Below, in pieces: positions 29,966 through 37,367 of a DNA stretch of 37,367 nucleotides. The notes below the pieces were generated by a model, which searched no databases, was not told where the DNA came from, and saw only the letters and a program-made list of their open reading frames with translations. The number at the start of each line of letters is the position of its first letter. The stretch's first letter is position 1. Made by a program: the position numbers and the translations under genes. The DNA comes from a virus, in the IMG/VR virus record IMGVR_UViG_3300037492_000052, positions 1 to 37,367 of that record. One strand, written 5' to 3'.

Positions 29966-32205
29966 GCTGAGATATTTTCTGCATAGTTGGATGCAGTCCA
30001 GTACCGAGTCACGACAGCCTTGGAAATCTTCTCATGTTTTATTGCAATCTCTCCACCCTCCACTAAATCATCTAGGAGTTTGTTGCGTTCGTCCTTACGT
30101 AGAGATTGCGACATGCGAGTAAGTTCACTCTTGACACATCCGACACTCCCAAATGACTCCACGATTTTAATTAGCTGTCTCTTCCGTAAGTCCGTTTCTC
30201 CAGTCACGATCTCCGGGACGATGGACATTCCGAAATCGAGGAGTATGTATCTCAGTAATCGGCAGGCGTAATCCGCGATAGGTTCAGTTACTACTGGACT
30301 ATCATAATTATTTCCGCAAGCGACTATTAGGGCGATCCGCCTTGCGTTCTCTTCCGACTTAGCCCACAAGCGAATCAGAACAGGGAATTTCCTCCCATAT
30401 TCCGTAGCTTCGTTGTCGAACTCAACGAACAATCGCTCCGCTTCCTGAGTCGTTAGCACAACCATTTGATCCGGCGGTTGAACTCCACCAGAAGGATTTA
30501 CGAATTGAGAAATAGCCGGGACTCCAGGAGGAGCCATAGAACGCAACTTCCATGCCGAGACCTGATCTATGAGTTGTTGTGGAACTGCCTTTTCCTTTCG
30601 GCCTCTTTGCTTCTTGGTATCAGTTGGGGCTCGAAATACTAGACACCTACTAAGCCATCCATCCTGCAATTCCATCGGGGAAAGCCCGCTTGTGAACCTC
30701 TCTATCGTAGAAGTTCCGTAGACGCTACAGCACGGCTGGACTATGACTCGCTGCTTGTCTTGCTCTGCGTATTCTTTTCCAAGATAGATATTCCCAGCGG
30801 ACGAGTATAGCTTCATCAGGAGCGATACGATCTGCGCGTGATGCTGACTGATCCCCGATTTAATGTGGGCAAGCAAGTGACCGATCTCGTCCCACATGAA
30901 GAGTGTCGCCGGTTCCTTTGACACGCGGTATTCGATTGCAGAATCAGATGCAACGTCATCACCACCCAAAATTGAAGTACAGCCCGATTGGTTTGCCAGC
31001 CTTCGGATTTGATTCATTGCATGGGCCTTGCCCGCACTGGATGGTGCAACACCCATGCAATACAAGTTTGTACGGCTCCCCAATTCGTCACGTACCTTCC
31101 TTCCGAATAATGCACCTAGAAAAGCCAGGGCACACGCTAGAGAAAGAAATGGCTGTTCTTTGATTGCGGTTGCGTTTATCCATGAACAAATTTCTCCGAG
31201 AAGTCCAGGGGGTCGAATTAGGAATTGATATTCCGTCTCAGATGATATAGGTCCAGGTTGATGTAATATAACTGCGTTGCTATCACGCTTAGTTTGCAGT
31301 AGCATTGGTACGTCAATAGCAACATTGCAATCGCTGACACTGAGATAAGAACTGTCATTTAGCAGCCATCCTTTTTCGTGTTGTGGTATTAGTTTCTTGG
31401 CCTCTGAAATCTTACGTAGAAAATCTCGGTTGTCTTTTGGATCGCTTAGGTCCCACGGCGGGACGCAATGAGGATTATATTCACGTACCAGTAAGTCGTA
31501 TGCGTCATTGTCGCCAAGAAGAAACCCGTGGACCAATGCAGTCGCAGCCCACAGAAGTTTATTGTGCCCGCACGATCCCTGTATAGCGGGGTCGCACATC
31601 GAAAGATACAAACTAGCCCTTTGTAAAACATTGCTGCTATCCTTACTGGGGGTTTTTATCGGCAGCGGAACGTCTTTGATTCCACTGGACCACGGAGTTT
31701 TTGTTGATGGTCGCATGAATTCAGGAAACTCCGATAACCCGATCTCCCACGGAGCCTGTCCGCTAGACCAAGCGTAAAGCCCTCCATTTGGATGCGTACT
31801 TGGTGCAAGGACAATATAATACCCTTCGCAACGCACATCGACACCAGGACGAAAGCTATTGCGATTAGCGGGGGCAACATCAGCACGGTATAGATAGTGT
31901 TTGCCGCCTCTCGGAGTGTCTTGGCAAACGGTTGCAGGAAGAGCAGGAAACTCTTTGAGCGAGTTGAAGCCATTGATGTCATCCTTTATGTCGATGTCGA
32001 GAACGTAAACGCCACTTCCTGATCCGCAGGCTAGCCCGATATTTGCACTCGGCCACTTGCCCCACCAACTACTAATTTGTGCAGAATTAGTAGTTGCGTC
32101 TTTGCAACCGTGAGGAGTAATGGGAGTTTTCTGACCGGGGGCTAGCGGAAACACTCGCCATCCGAGTGATGCGTAGTATAACGCAGCATCCATGAAGCCA
32201 CTCAT
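29962..32205 (-). CDS. Primase-polymerase fused to DUF3987-like ATPase
   Basis: The product has 747 residues from ATG 32205, which overlaps the helicase stop by ATGA. The longer frame to 32454 lies within the helicase gene and is rejected. Residues 1-160 form a bifunctional primase/polymerase (prim-pol) domain, with acidic D70-x-D72, His103 in GGKHYLYRA, and Asp123 in GVDVRCEGY. A linker follows (about 165-330). The second half resembles the DUF3987-type ATPase or helicase: a Walker A-like GVAPSSAGKA (385-394) with Ala after the Lys, and a Walker B-like TLFMWDE (434-440). It would prime DNA synthesis and perhaps unwind it. The missing Ser/Thr in the A motif makes ATPase activity uncertain. 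Confidence 0.8.
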   Translation of the reverse strand: MSGFMDAALYYASLGWRVFPLAPGQKTPITPHGCKDATTNSAQISSWWGKWPSANIGLACGSGSGVYVLDIDIKDDINGFNSLKEFPALPATVCQDTPRGGKHYLYRADVAPANRNSFRPGVDVRCEGYYIVLAPSTHPNGGLYAWSSGQAPWEIGLSEFPEFMRPSTKTPWSSGIKDVPLPIKTPSKDSSNVLQRASLYLSMCDPAIQGSCGHNKLLWAATALVHGFLLGDNDAYDLLVREYNPHCVPPWDLSDPKDNRDFLRKISEAKKLIPQHEKGWLLNDSSYLSVSDCNVAIDVPMLLQTKRDSNAVILHQPGPISSETEYQFLIRPPGLLGEICSWINATAIKEQPFLSLACALAFLGALFGRKVRDELGSRTNLYCMGVAPSSAGKAHAMNQIRRLANQSGCTSILGGDDVASDSAIEYRVSKEPATLFMWDEIGHLLAHIKSGISQHHAQIVSLLMKLYSSAGNIYLGKEYAEQDKQRVIVQPCCSVYGTSTIERFTSGLSPMELQDGWLSRCLVFRAPTDTKKQRGRKEKAVPQQLIDQVSAWKLRSMAPPGVPAISQFVNPSGGVQPPDQMVVLTTQEAERLFVEFDNEATEYGRKFPVLIRLWAKSEENARRIALIVACGNNYDSPVVTEPIADYACRLLRYILLDFGMSIVPEIVTGETDLRKRQLIKIVESFGSVGCVKSELTRMSQSLRKDERNKLLDDLVEGGEIAIKHEKISKAVVTRYWTASNYAENISA

Positions 32206-33905
32206 CCTGCATTCTCCGCAATCGGCTTGTTGTAGTCTGTTACCTCGAAATACTTCCCGTTCTTTCGGACTGTTATTGTGTGTATCTGCTCTATTAGATG
32301 CTGAGACACAAACAAGTCGCTCAGGACTTCGTTGACCGTGAACTTCGTGCCCCTTGGCGCTGAGTGAAAACGACGCCACCATGCCTGAGCAAGAGCGCCA
32401 GAAGTGCCGGAGTGATCGAGGCATACCCAGTGACGAAACATTCGTAGGCCGCAACGGAATTGCAATCTGACGGAATCAGGATTGCCCGGTTTCTTGTGAC
32501 GGCTGACATAAATGGTATCTACCTTCAGTGTTTCTGGTTCGTTGGATAGGATCGACCGACGTGATGCTTTCGTTCCGTGCATCCTCTTCTCTTTCTCTAC
32601 GGCCTCTATTCTTTCTACTTCCCTCTTGGGAATTTCCCAGCCGCAATGAGGACAAGCCCGCAACGCTCGACTGAAAACTTCGCGGCACTGCTGGCACACT
32701 GCTTCTACTACGCGCTGACCACCAAGCAAGTCAATAGGCCCATGCTCGTCAATGCAGCCAGCAAAATCAAGAACGAGACAATCAGATTTCCCTGGGTGTA
32801 GTCGTAATCCCCGACCAACCATCTGACTGAATAAACCAGCAGACAGAGTAGGTCTAAGAAGAACAATGCAATCAACAATAGGAGCATCGAATCCCTCTGT
32901 TAAAACATTGACATTGCAGATGGCGTGAATGCGACCAGCCTTGAAGTCCGAGATTATTCCGTCACGGTCACGCGGACTGGTTTTACTTGTGATGTACGGT
33001 GCGTAGACGTTGCGGCTCGCAAGTGCTTTCGAGACTTTTTCTGCGTGGGAGATATCGACGCAATAGAAGATCGCGTACTTCCTATTTTCTCCGACAATAA
33101 TTCGCACAGATTCGGATACTGCCGCCTCCACAATAGACTCAAGATTCGTGGCCTTAGCGAGAGAATTAACCTTGTAATCTCCCCCTGAATATCTCTCGAC
33201 TTCGCTAAGGTCTGGTTGCGAGATTCCGACTTTCGATCTGAGGTTGCACAAGTAGCCATCTTTGATTAGCTCCGTTATCTTGGACTCATAACACAGATGA
33301 GTAAGGATATGGTCAGGGTGACACAACTGACCGCCAGCCATGCGCCAAGCTGTCGCTGTCCACCCAATAACTCGTAAGCTGGGATTGTAGCGGCGACAGC
33401 CGCTAAGGAAAGTGCGATACTTACCTTCCCCCGAGAAAGGAATCCGGTGAGCTTCGTCCACGAAGATGAAGTCGAAGGGGGCGAACTCGCCTGATTTTTT
33501 GTAAATTGAGTCGATTGATGCGAAGAGAATTCGCGCATCGAAGTCTCGTCTACCCATCCCTGCAGAAAAGATTCCGGCGTTGTTTTCTCGAAGATTCCCC
33601 ACATCCTCTCCGCGAAGATGCGTGCATTCTCCGCCTGCGTTTCCTCCACCCATTCTTCCAACGCTTCCAATGTACGCCGTTGTGAATTTGTCATAATTTT
33701 GTTGAACTAGTTCCTTTCTGTGTGCTAGGATGCACCCGCGAACACTAGGAGTCTCGGCCTGCCATTGGTGAACCAGAGCCGCCATCATCACAGACTTCCC
33801 TGATCCGGTTGGTGTACTGACACATGGGTTTCCCTTCTCTGAGCATACGAAGTTATGAACTGCGTTTATGGCTTCAATTTGGTACGGCCGAAGGATGAAC
33901 GTCAT
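32202..33905 (-). CDS. SF2 DNA helicase with zinc ribbon
   Basis: The product has 567 residues. Walker A PTGSGKS (32-38), DEAH box D150-E-A-H153, GWTATAW (181-187) and the motif VI stretch QMVGRGLR (361-368) define a superfamily 2 helicase of the DEAD/DEAH type common in phages. A zinc ribbon with C404, C407, C418 and C421 follows. A Gly-rich insertion at about residues 78-110 precedes GIFSAGMGRRD. The C-terminal 130 residues are of unknown fold. It probably unwinds DNA or remodels forks during replication. It is followed by the primase in an ATGA overlap and preceded by a 56-residue gene in the same way. Confidence 0.85.
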   Translation of the reverse strand: MTFILRPYQIEAINAVHNFVCSEKGNPCVSTPTGSGKSVMMAALVHQWQAETPSVRGCILAHRKELVQQNYDKFTTAYIGSVGRMGGGNAGGECTHLRGEDVGNLRENNAGIFSAGMGRRDFDARILFASIDSIYKKSGEFAPFDFIFVDEAHRIPFSGEGKYRTFLSGCRRYNPSLRVIGWTATAWRMAGGQLCHPDHILTHLCYESKITELIKDGYLCNLRSKVGISQPDLSEVERYSGGDYKVNSLAKATNLESIVEAAVSESVRIIVGENRKYAIFYCVDISHAEKVSKALASRNVYAPYITSKTSPRDRDGIISDFKAGRIHAICNVNVLTEGFDAPIVDCIVLLRPTLSAGLFSQMVGRGLRLHPGKSDCLVLDFAGCIDEHGPIDLLGGQRVVEAVCQQCREVFSRALRACPHCGWEIPKREVERIEAVEKEKRMHGTKASRRSILSNEPETLKVDTIYVSRHKKPGNPDSVRLQFRCGLRMFRHWVCLDHSGTSGALAQAWWRRFHSAPRGTKFTVNEVLSDLFVSQHLIEQIHTITVRKNGKYFEVTDYNKPIAENAG

Positions 33906-34072
33906 TTTGCGAACGAATCTCTAGTTCTGTACTCCGGCCTATCTCCGCGCATGATAGCAAACCTATACTCCATGTACCACTTCAGCCATTCCTCACCCTC
34001 TTCGAGGGTGAGTTGCCTTGGGCCTGACTTCGGCGGATCGCCAGTTTCTTCTATCTTGATTACCTTCGCCAT
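33902..34072 (-). CDS. Small acidic hypothetical protein
   Basis: The product has 56 residues and is too short for a 60-residue ORF cutoff. It begins MAKVIKIEETGDPPKSG and contains LTLEEGEEWLKWYMEYRFAI, a likely amphipathic helix, and ends in a charged tail. The stop overlaps the helicase start by ATGA, and GAGGGT lies nine bases before the ATG. The surrounding gene order supports real translation. No family is recognised. Confidence 0.65.
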   Translation of the reverse strand: MAKVIKIEETGDPPKSGPRQLTLEEGEEWLKWYMEYRFAIMRGDRPEYRTRDSFAK

Positions 34073-34074
34073 TG

Positions 34075-34317
34075 TTATCTACCCTCACAGATTCCACGTT
34101 GCATCGAACTAGGAGAAAAAGATTCCCAATCGTCCACGCTGAAGCCTTCATCGGCGGCATTCGCGCATTCGTTATGGGCACACAAATGCCACATTCCGCC
34201 CTCTTCGTCGTTTCCTGATCGGAAACTGTATTTTTCTCCGGGAAGAATATCCTCTCCGCAGAAAAAGCACTCATGCACAATTCTAGCTTTTCGTTGCACG
34301 TTTCGGAGTAGTGCCAT
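34075..34317 (-). CDS. Small zinc-finger-type protein
   Basis: The product has 80 residues. C17-F-F-C20 and W43-H44-L-C46-A-H48-N-E-C51 provide enough Cys and His ligands for one zinc site, around a GEDILPGEKYSF segment. The layout resembles phage one-finger proteins that coat single-stranded DNA or RNA or bind protein partners. It lies between the Cas4-like nuclease and the small acidic protein, in coupled overlaps. Its function is not defined. Confidence 0.65.
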   Translation of the reverse strand: MALLRNVQRKARIVHECFFCGEDILPGEKYSFRSGNDEEGGMWHLCAHNECANAADEGFSVDDWESFSPSSMQRGICEGR

Positions 34318-35315
34318 TATTCAATTCCCTCCCTTATTTCGCAGTTGCAGGAACCAATTTGGGTCATTTCAGTCCATACGATAACGGCTACGCTTCCATG
34401 AAACTCGGCAGCACGGTAGTTGAATCCTTCGCATTTGGCGGTGGGTTTCAGGGCGTCGATATTCTGATTGTATCGCCTCCACCACTCAGCTTTCAGCAAT
34501 CCCAGCGCCCCCTTCCACACCACTCTGGATGTGTCCTCCGGGTAGTTAGCAAGGATGTCGTTGGGGTTACAAGCGGTCGGAACTGCTGCAAATAATTCCT
34601 CTGCGGTCTGCAGGAGCGGGTTGTGGCAAAGTTCCTTGGCAGCACACCACGAACACTCGAAGTAATCTGGTCGGTTTGATATTCGATCCGGTGGCTCCGC
34701 GTCGTTAATGACATGCCAAGCTCTTGTCATTAAGGCGTCAAACTCTTCTTGATTGAATCGAACACGCTCTGAATACAAGTCGTCAGTGTCCTTGCACTTA
34801 GCCAGATACAGAGCCCGAGTCATTCCCGATAGACCCATATACAGCATCATCTGCGCGTAGTGCTGCGGCTTAGATTGCTTGACGCCATCCTTCGCTAATT
34901 TCGTGAAGGACTTTGTGTTGTGCGTCTTGAACTCTAGGACGTGCCAAGTCTTAGGTGCCTCTGGTATGCCGAGGACGCAGCCGTCCATGTGGCCGGAGAG
35001 CTTGCCGTTAAGCGCCGACACAGAGAACTGCTTTCCGCTCTCGTCAGTCTCGTGGACTTCACAACCTATGTCGCGTAGGTCTTTGCAAAGTCTAGCTTCC
35101 TCTGCGTCACCAGTCTCGAAGAGACGGTACATCCTACCGTCGAATTGCGACTTACACATCTTGCGGAACTTATACCACAAGTAGCGTTCGCAAACGTGAC
35201 CGATCTCCGAGCATCCCAGATATCCGCGATCTGGTTCTGCGTCCCCTACTTTTTTGTAGTGGTCGAAGATTGCGACAACTGTGGAGGAAGTCTTGGGTAG
35301 GTCTATAGCTGTCAT
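34317..35315 (-). CDS. Cas4/RecB-like PD-(D/E)XK nuclease
   Basis: The product has 332 residues. Active-site residues are Asp111 (SGHMDG), Glu128 and Lys130 (VLEFKT), with the RecB-type QxxxY motif at Q155 to Y159 (YAQMMLYMG). Cysteines C221, C224 and C230 (FECSWCAAKELC) with an N-terminal Cys (C35 or C42) fit the Fe-S cluster arrangement of Cas4 and AddB-type nucleases. Phage members usually act in end resection for recombination, and they are not evidence of a CRISPR locus. The extra 100-residue C-terminal tail is unassigned. It overlaps the gene upstream by ATGA. Confidence 0.8.
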   Translation of the reverse strand: MTAIDLPKTSSTVVAIFDHYKKVGDAEPDRGYLGCSEIGHVCERYLWYKFRKMCKSQFDGRMYRLFETGDAEEARLCKDLRDIGCEVHETDESGKQFSVSALNGKLSGHMDGCVLGIPEAPKTWHVLEFKTHNTKSFTKLAKDGVKQSKPQHYAQMMLYMGLSGMTRALYLAKCKDTDDLYSERVRFNQEEFDALMTRAWHVINDAEPPDRISNRPDYFECSWCAAKELCHNPLLQTAEELFAAVPTACNPNDILANYPEDTSRVVWKGALGLLKAEWWRRYNQNIDALKPTAKCEGFNYRAAEFHGSVAVIVWTEMTQIGSCNCEIREGIE

Positions 35316-35710
35316 TTCTTTTCCTTAACTGAGACAGCGATTTTCTTGGGTGTGACAACCACCTTGCCGTTAAGCATGGCGGCTCCCTCTGGATCGTTAA
35401 TGAGATACCATTCGTATCCAACAACGTCCAACTCTCGTGTCGTCTTAGTCTTAACCGGAGCGGGTTTCGTTGCCTGATCGAACTCAGTCTCAATCGCCGC
35501 ACAGTCGGCTTTGTAATTGAATCCACGCTCAACAGTGACACTCGATCCGTCGCTGAGCTTGACTGTTTTCTGCCCGCGATCTGGTCCGGGTATCAACGCG
35601 GCTATCTTCTCTTCGATGGCGATACGGCCAGACTTAACTGCGTCCTCTTGTTTCTTGGCGAGTAAGAGATGTCGAACTAGATACTCAAGGGAATCGTTTG
35701 GCTCTTCCAT
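35312..35710 (-). CDS. Hypothetical replication-module protein
   Basis: The product has 132 residues. The N-terminal helix (residues 5-40, LEYLVRHLLLAKKQEDAVKSG) leads to a beta-rich middle (KTVKLSDGSSVTVERGFNYKAD) and a basic C-terminus (TPKKIAVSVKEKK). The ATG has GGAG eight bases ahead. Its leader holds a long stem-loop. It lies between the SSB-like and nuclease genes, and the pattern resembles a small phage family that often accompanies single-strand annealing genes. No function is assigned with confidence. Confidence 0.55.
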   Translation of the reverse strand: MEEPNDSLEYLVRHLLLAKKQEDAVKSGRIAIEEKIAALIPGPDRGQKTVKLSDGSSVTVERGFNYKADCAAIETEFDQATKPAPVKTKTTRELDVVGYEWYLINDPEGAAMLNGKVVVTPKKIAVSVKEKK

Positions 35711-35733
35711 AGGAATCTCCGGTAAGGGTGCGT

Positions 35734-35820
35734 GCGATATGGCTGGTTACGGGAGTCCGGCCTCGACTCGATTCCACAGGGCACTAGTCCCCCAGCCATA
35801 TCGCTCACATCCGTGCGAGC
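35734..35820 (-). promoter_or_regulatory. Structured leader, 13-bp inverted repeat
   Basis: Arms at 35734-35746 and 35792-35804 are perfectly complementary, enclosing 45 bases. On the transcribed (minus) strand the enclosed part can form a GGG/CCC hairpin and a GAGTC/GACTC hairpin, giving a possible three-way junction. A further hairpin (35803-35820, one wobble pair) follows the upstream stop. Neither is followed by a T tract. It lies in the 5' leader of the 132-residue gene, within the largest gap of the leftward operon. No known riboswitch match is claimed. Confidence 0.6.
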
Positions 35821-35825
35821 TTAAT

Positions 35826-36353
35826 CTACCTTGCCCAGGGCGGCTTAATGCCAGCGGGGGACTGCCCAGCGGGAGGACACGGCGTCATGGGAGGCTGCGG
35901 GGCAACGTATTGCTGCGGCGGCGGCGCAGGGGTCTGCGGAATCCCAGGAGCAGCAGCGGGAGCCGTTGCACTGTATGTCCGTACTTCGTTCTGTTCATCC
36001 TTGACCTTGACGTGAGCAATGCAAATCTGATTGACAAGCTGATCTGTGTCCGAGATTGACGCGAGTCCGACAGCTTGACCGAGGGCAGCGAGAGAACGCA
36101 GTCCAATCTCAACGCATTGAGCGTTGGGATTTTGGATGTTGATTCGATCCCATACCTTGCGATTCTTGAACGGTCCATCGAGAATCGACAGGGTAAGTTC
36201 AACGAAATGACCTGTGTGGGCTTTCGTTTCCTTGACGACAGCCTTTTCGACCATCACTGGATACTTGCCGGGTGGAACTGCGGCAAAGTCACTCTGCGGC
36301 TCGACACTGTGGGTATCGAACCCACCACCGAGAAACTGCTGAACGTCACTCAT
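35826..36353 (-). CDS. DUF669 protein, SSB-like with Pro-rich tail
   Basis: The product has 175 residues. V27-P28-P-G-K-Y31 near the start, a beta-rich core (FVELTLSILDGPFKNRKVWDRIN) and AALGQAVGLASISD match the DUF669 phage family, which is thought to bind single-stranded DNA. The C-terminal 45 residues are Pro/Ala/Gln-rich, ending KPPWAR, like a disordered SSB tail. It follows the Sak4-type ATPase in transcription, and the AGAGAGG ribosome site is strong. A role in coating DNA for recombination or replication is likely. Confidence 0.72.
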   Translation of the reverse strand: MSDVQQFLGGGFDTHSVEPQSDFAAVPPGKYPVMVEKAVVKETKAHTGHFVELTLSILDGPFKNRKVWDRINIQNPNAQCVEIGLRSLAALGQAVGLASISDTDQLVNQICIAHVKVKDEQNEVRTYSATAPAAAPGIPQTPAPPPQQYVAPQPPMTPCPPAGQSPAGIKPPWAR

Positions 36354-36386
36354 TGAAAGACCTCTCTTCTAAGGGAAATGTGAAAG

Positions 36387-37169
36387 CTACTTCGCCATGG
36401 TAGCGGAAACCGCGTCCATAAAATTAGCCCAAGACAACGGAAGCTCGTAAGGAAGCTGGCCAAAAGCACCCCGGCCACCGCCGGGATGCGACGGGCGTTT
36501 CTGAGTGTATAGGAAGCGTGAGCCGCCCGTTATGTCTATGCCGCGATGTTTCTCTTTGTTGAATCCAACTTCCTCTGCCTTTACGACGACTTTCGTGTTG
36601 CAGAACAAGATGAGATCGCTCCAGCGGTAGAGAAGATTCGCGGCCTTTTCGTTGATGTCGAATTGATAGGTGTCATACGACGGTCCGCAAGGGTCATCGA
36701 ATCGCTTCACCTTGACGTGCCCGACGATGATTGACGCCATCCCTCTGGCTTCGCGCAATGCGTCAAGCGAATCGGTAATCTGACGCCAGCGAGCGAGAGC
36801 TTCAGTGTAGCCCTTTCCATATCCGCCGCCCACCTTTTCAATGCCAGCGACCCCACCCTCTTTTCTGCATACGTCATCCCAAATCACTGGCTCAAGTGTG
36901 CTGGCCGAGTCGATGACGACAGTATGATTGTCATGCGATTCTAGGTACAGATTCTTGAAGCACTCAAGAAGATCGTCGAAGCTGCGGACGACAGGAAACT
37001 TGTTCACGTTGATCGAATCAATGCCCTCTTCTCCCTTGATCGGAACAAAAACGGGCGAATCGGAGCCTGCGGCGAATGTAGACTTGCCGATCTTCTCAAC
37101 TCCGAGGAGTACAATACGCGGGGCTTTGTTGCAGACTCCGCAAGAAACTGACGCGATGTTAAAGGGCAT
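36387..37169 (-). CDS. Sak4/AAA_24-type RecA-like ATPase
   Basis: The product has 260 residues from ATG 37169, which has GGAAGGGA just ahead; an upstream in-frame start at 37211 is less likely. Walker A G23-V-E-K-I-G28-K29-S30-T31 and Walker B-like TVVIDSAS with Asp87 are clear. EKVGGGYGKG (111-120) is a common motif of phage AAA_24 or Sak4 proteins, which are single-strand annealing or RecA-like recombinases. It forms a pair with the DUF669 protein next to it. ATP-driven annealing or strand exchange is likely. Confidence 0.75.
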   Translation of the reverse strand: MPFNIASVSCGVCNKAPRIVLLGVEKIGKSTFAAGSDSPVFVPIKGEEGIDSINVNKFPVVRSFDDLLECFKNLYLESHDNHTVVIDSASTLEPVIWDDVCRKEGGVAGIEKVGGGYGKGYTEALARWRQITDSLDALREARGMASIIVGHVKVKRFDDPCGPSYDTYQFDINEKAANLLYRWSDLILFCNTKVVVKAEEVGFNKEKHRGIDITGGSRFLYTQKRPSHPGGGRGAFGQLPYELPLSWANFMDAVSATMAK

Positions 37170-37180
37170 TATTCCCTTCC

Positions 37181-37367
37181 TTATTGGATGATGGCGATGA
37201 TCATTTTGCAAATCGCAGTGTCATCATCACCTGACACTAGATCGACTGCCGAATCACGAATGGCGTTGACTAGATCGTGTCCTATATCTCGGTGGTCCTC
37301 TACATCACCATAGATTATGTCATCTATGGTTGCGATGAACCGCTTCTCTTCTTTCGTGACTAGATAC
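37181..37367 (-). CDS. Hypothetical protein, 5' partial at window edge
   Basis: The leftward frame enters at the window edge and ends with TAA at 37181-37183, giving 61 visible residues. The start lies outside. It is acidic and Ile-rich (KEEKRFIATIDDIIYGDVED, then VNAIRDSAVDLVSGDDD). The next ribosome site begins just after its stop. It has no recognised family. Confidence 0.5.
   Translation of the reverse strand, partial: YLVTKEEKRFIATIDDIIYGDVEDHRDIGHDLVNAIRDSAVDLVSGDDDTAICKMIIAIIQ

Noticed and set aside
32206-32454. Longer N-terminus for the primase-polymerase gene
   Set aside because: These 83 codons lie inside the helicase C-terminus, have shadow-like composition, and the internal ATG at 32205 overlaps the helicase stop by ATGA, followed by the conserved prim-pol start.
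33275-33694. Leftward 139-codon frame with a hydrophobic segment
   Set aside because: It overlaps the helicase gene completely in another frame. The helicase motifs show which frame is coding.
34317-35315. Evidence of a CRISPR-Cas locus from the Cas4-like nuclease
   Set aside because: No repeats, Cas1 or Cas2 are seen, and free-standing Cas4-like nucleases are common in phages.
35734-35804. tRNA gene
   Set aside because: A folded 71-base element with a long closing stem was considered, but there is no D-arm or anticodon arm of normal size, and the closing stem is 13 bp instead of 7. No tRNA was recognised elsewhere either.
1-37367. Lysogeny module
   Set aside because: No integrase, excisionase, repressor or attachment site was recognised. 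This cannot exclude one outside the window.

Overview
The window is part of a tailed bacteriophage genome (Caudoviricetes). Genes are tightly packed, with frequent TAATG or ATGA stop/start overlaps, and lie in two convergent blocks that meet at about 26.2 kb. Positions 1-26200 read rightward and hold virion assembly genes followed by a late envelope cassette. Positions 26273-37367 read leftward and hold DNA replication, recombination and nucleotide-metabolism genes. The layout (scaffold, major capsid, head-tail adaptor, nozzle-like protein, fibres, very large internal protein, and no sheath, tube or tape-measure chaperone pair) suggests a short-tailed podovirus-like phage. Terminase, portal, DNA polymerase and any integrase are not in the window and probably lie outside it. 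The host cannot be named from the sequence. The envelope proteins and promoter-like elements suggest a bacterium, probably with a periplasm.

Region 1 (1-6400) holds a scaffold-like protein cut by the window edge, the major capsid protein, a probable decoration protein, the head-tail adaptor, a small basic protein, a 702-residue repeat-bearing surface protein and a small structural protein. Strong hairpins follow the capsid, decoration and 702-residue genes. They probably set the ratio of these abundant products.

Region 2 (6400-16600) holds the nozzle-like protein, a discoidin-like domain protein, and a run of small appendage proteins. These re-use the same N-terminal and C-terminal modules in different combinations. 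A large tail fibre, an adhesin-like protein and a Cys-rich zinc-type protein follow.

Region 3 (15671-22745) encodes three probable internal or ejection proteins. The last has 1763 residues, with Pro-rich N-terminal repeats, hydrophobic helices and a conserved C-terminal region typical of large phage polyvalent proteins.

Region 4 (22805-26200) is the most unusual part. It is a single tightly coupled run of membrane or membrane-anchored proteins enclosing a papain-like cysteine peptidase and ending with a membrane-anchored trypsin-like serine peptidase. No muramidase, amidase or transglycosylase is recognisable. It looks like the lysis or envelope-penetration cassette, apparently protease-based. 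A rho-independent terminator closes it.

Region 5 (leftward, 37367 to 26273) encodes, in transcription order: an edge-truncated protein, a Sak4/AAA_24-type ATPase, a DUF669 protein with a Pro-rich tail, a structured leader and small protein, a Cas4/RecB-like nuclease with an Fe-S cysteine set, two small proteins, an SF2 helicase, a primase-polymerase fused to a DUF3987-like ATPase, a RusA-like resolvase, a small protein, a metallophosphoesterase, a dATP/dGTP diphosphohydrolase-type protein, a HExxH metallopeptidase, a DUF6899-type protein, a deoxyribosyltransferase-like protein, and two small membrane proteins. Together these give origin priming and unwinding, recombination, junction resolution and reshaping of the host purine deoxynucleotide pool.
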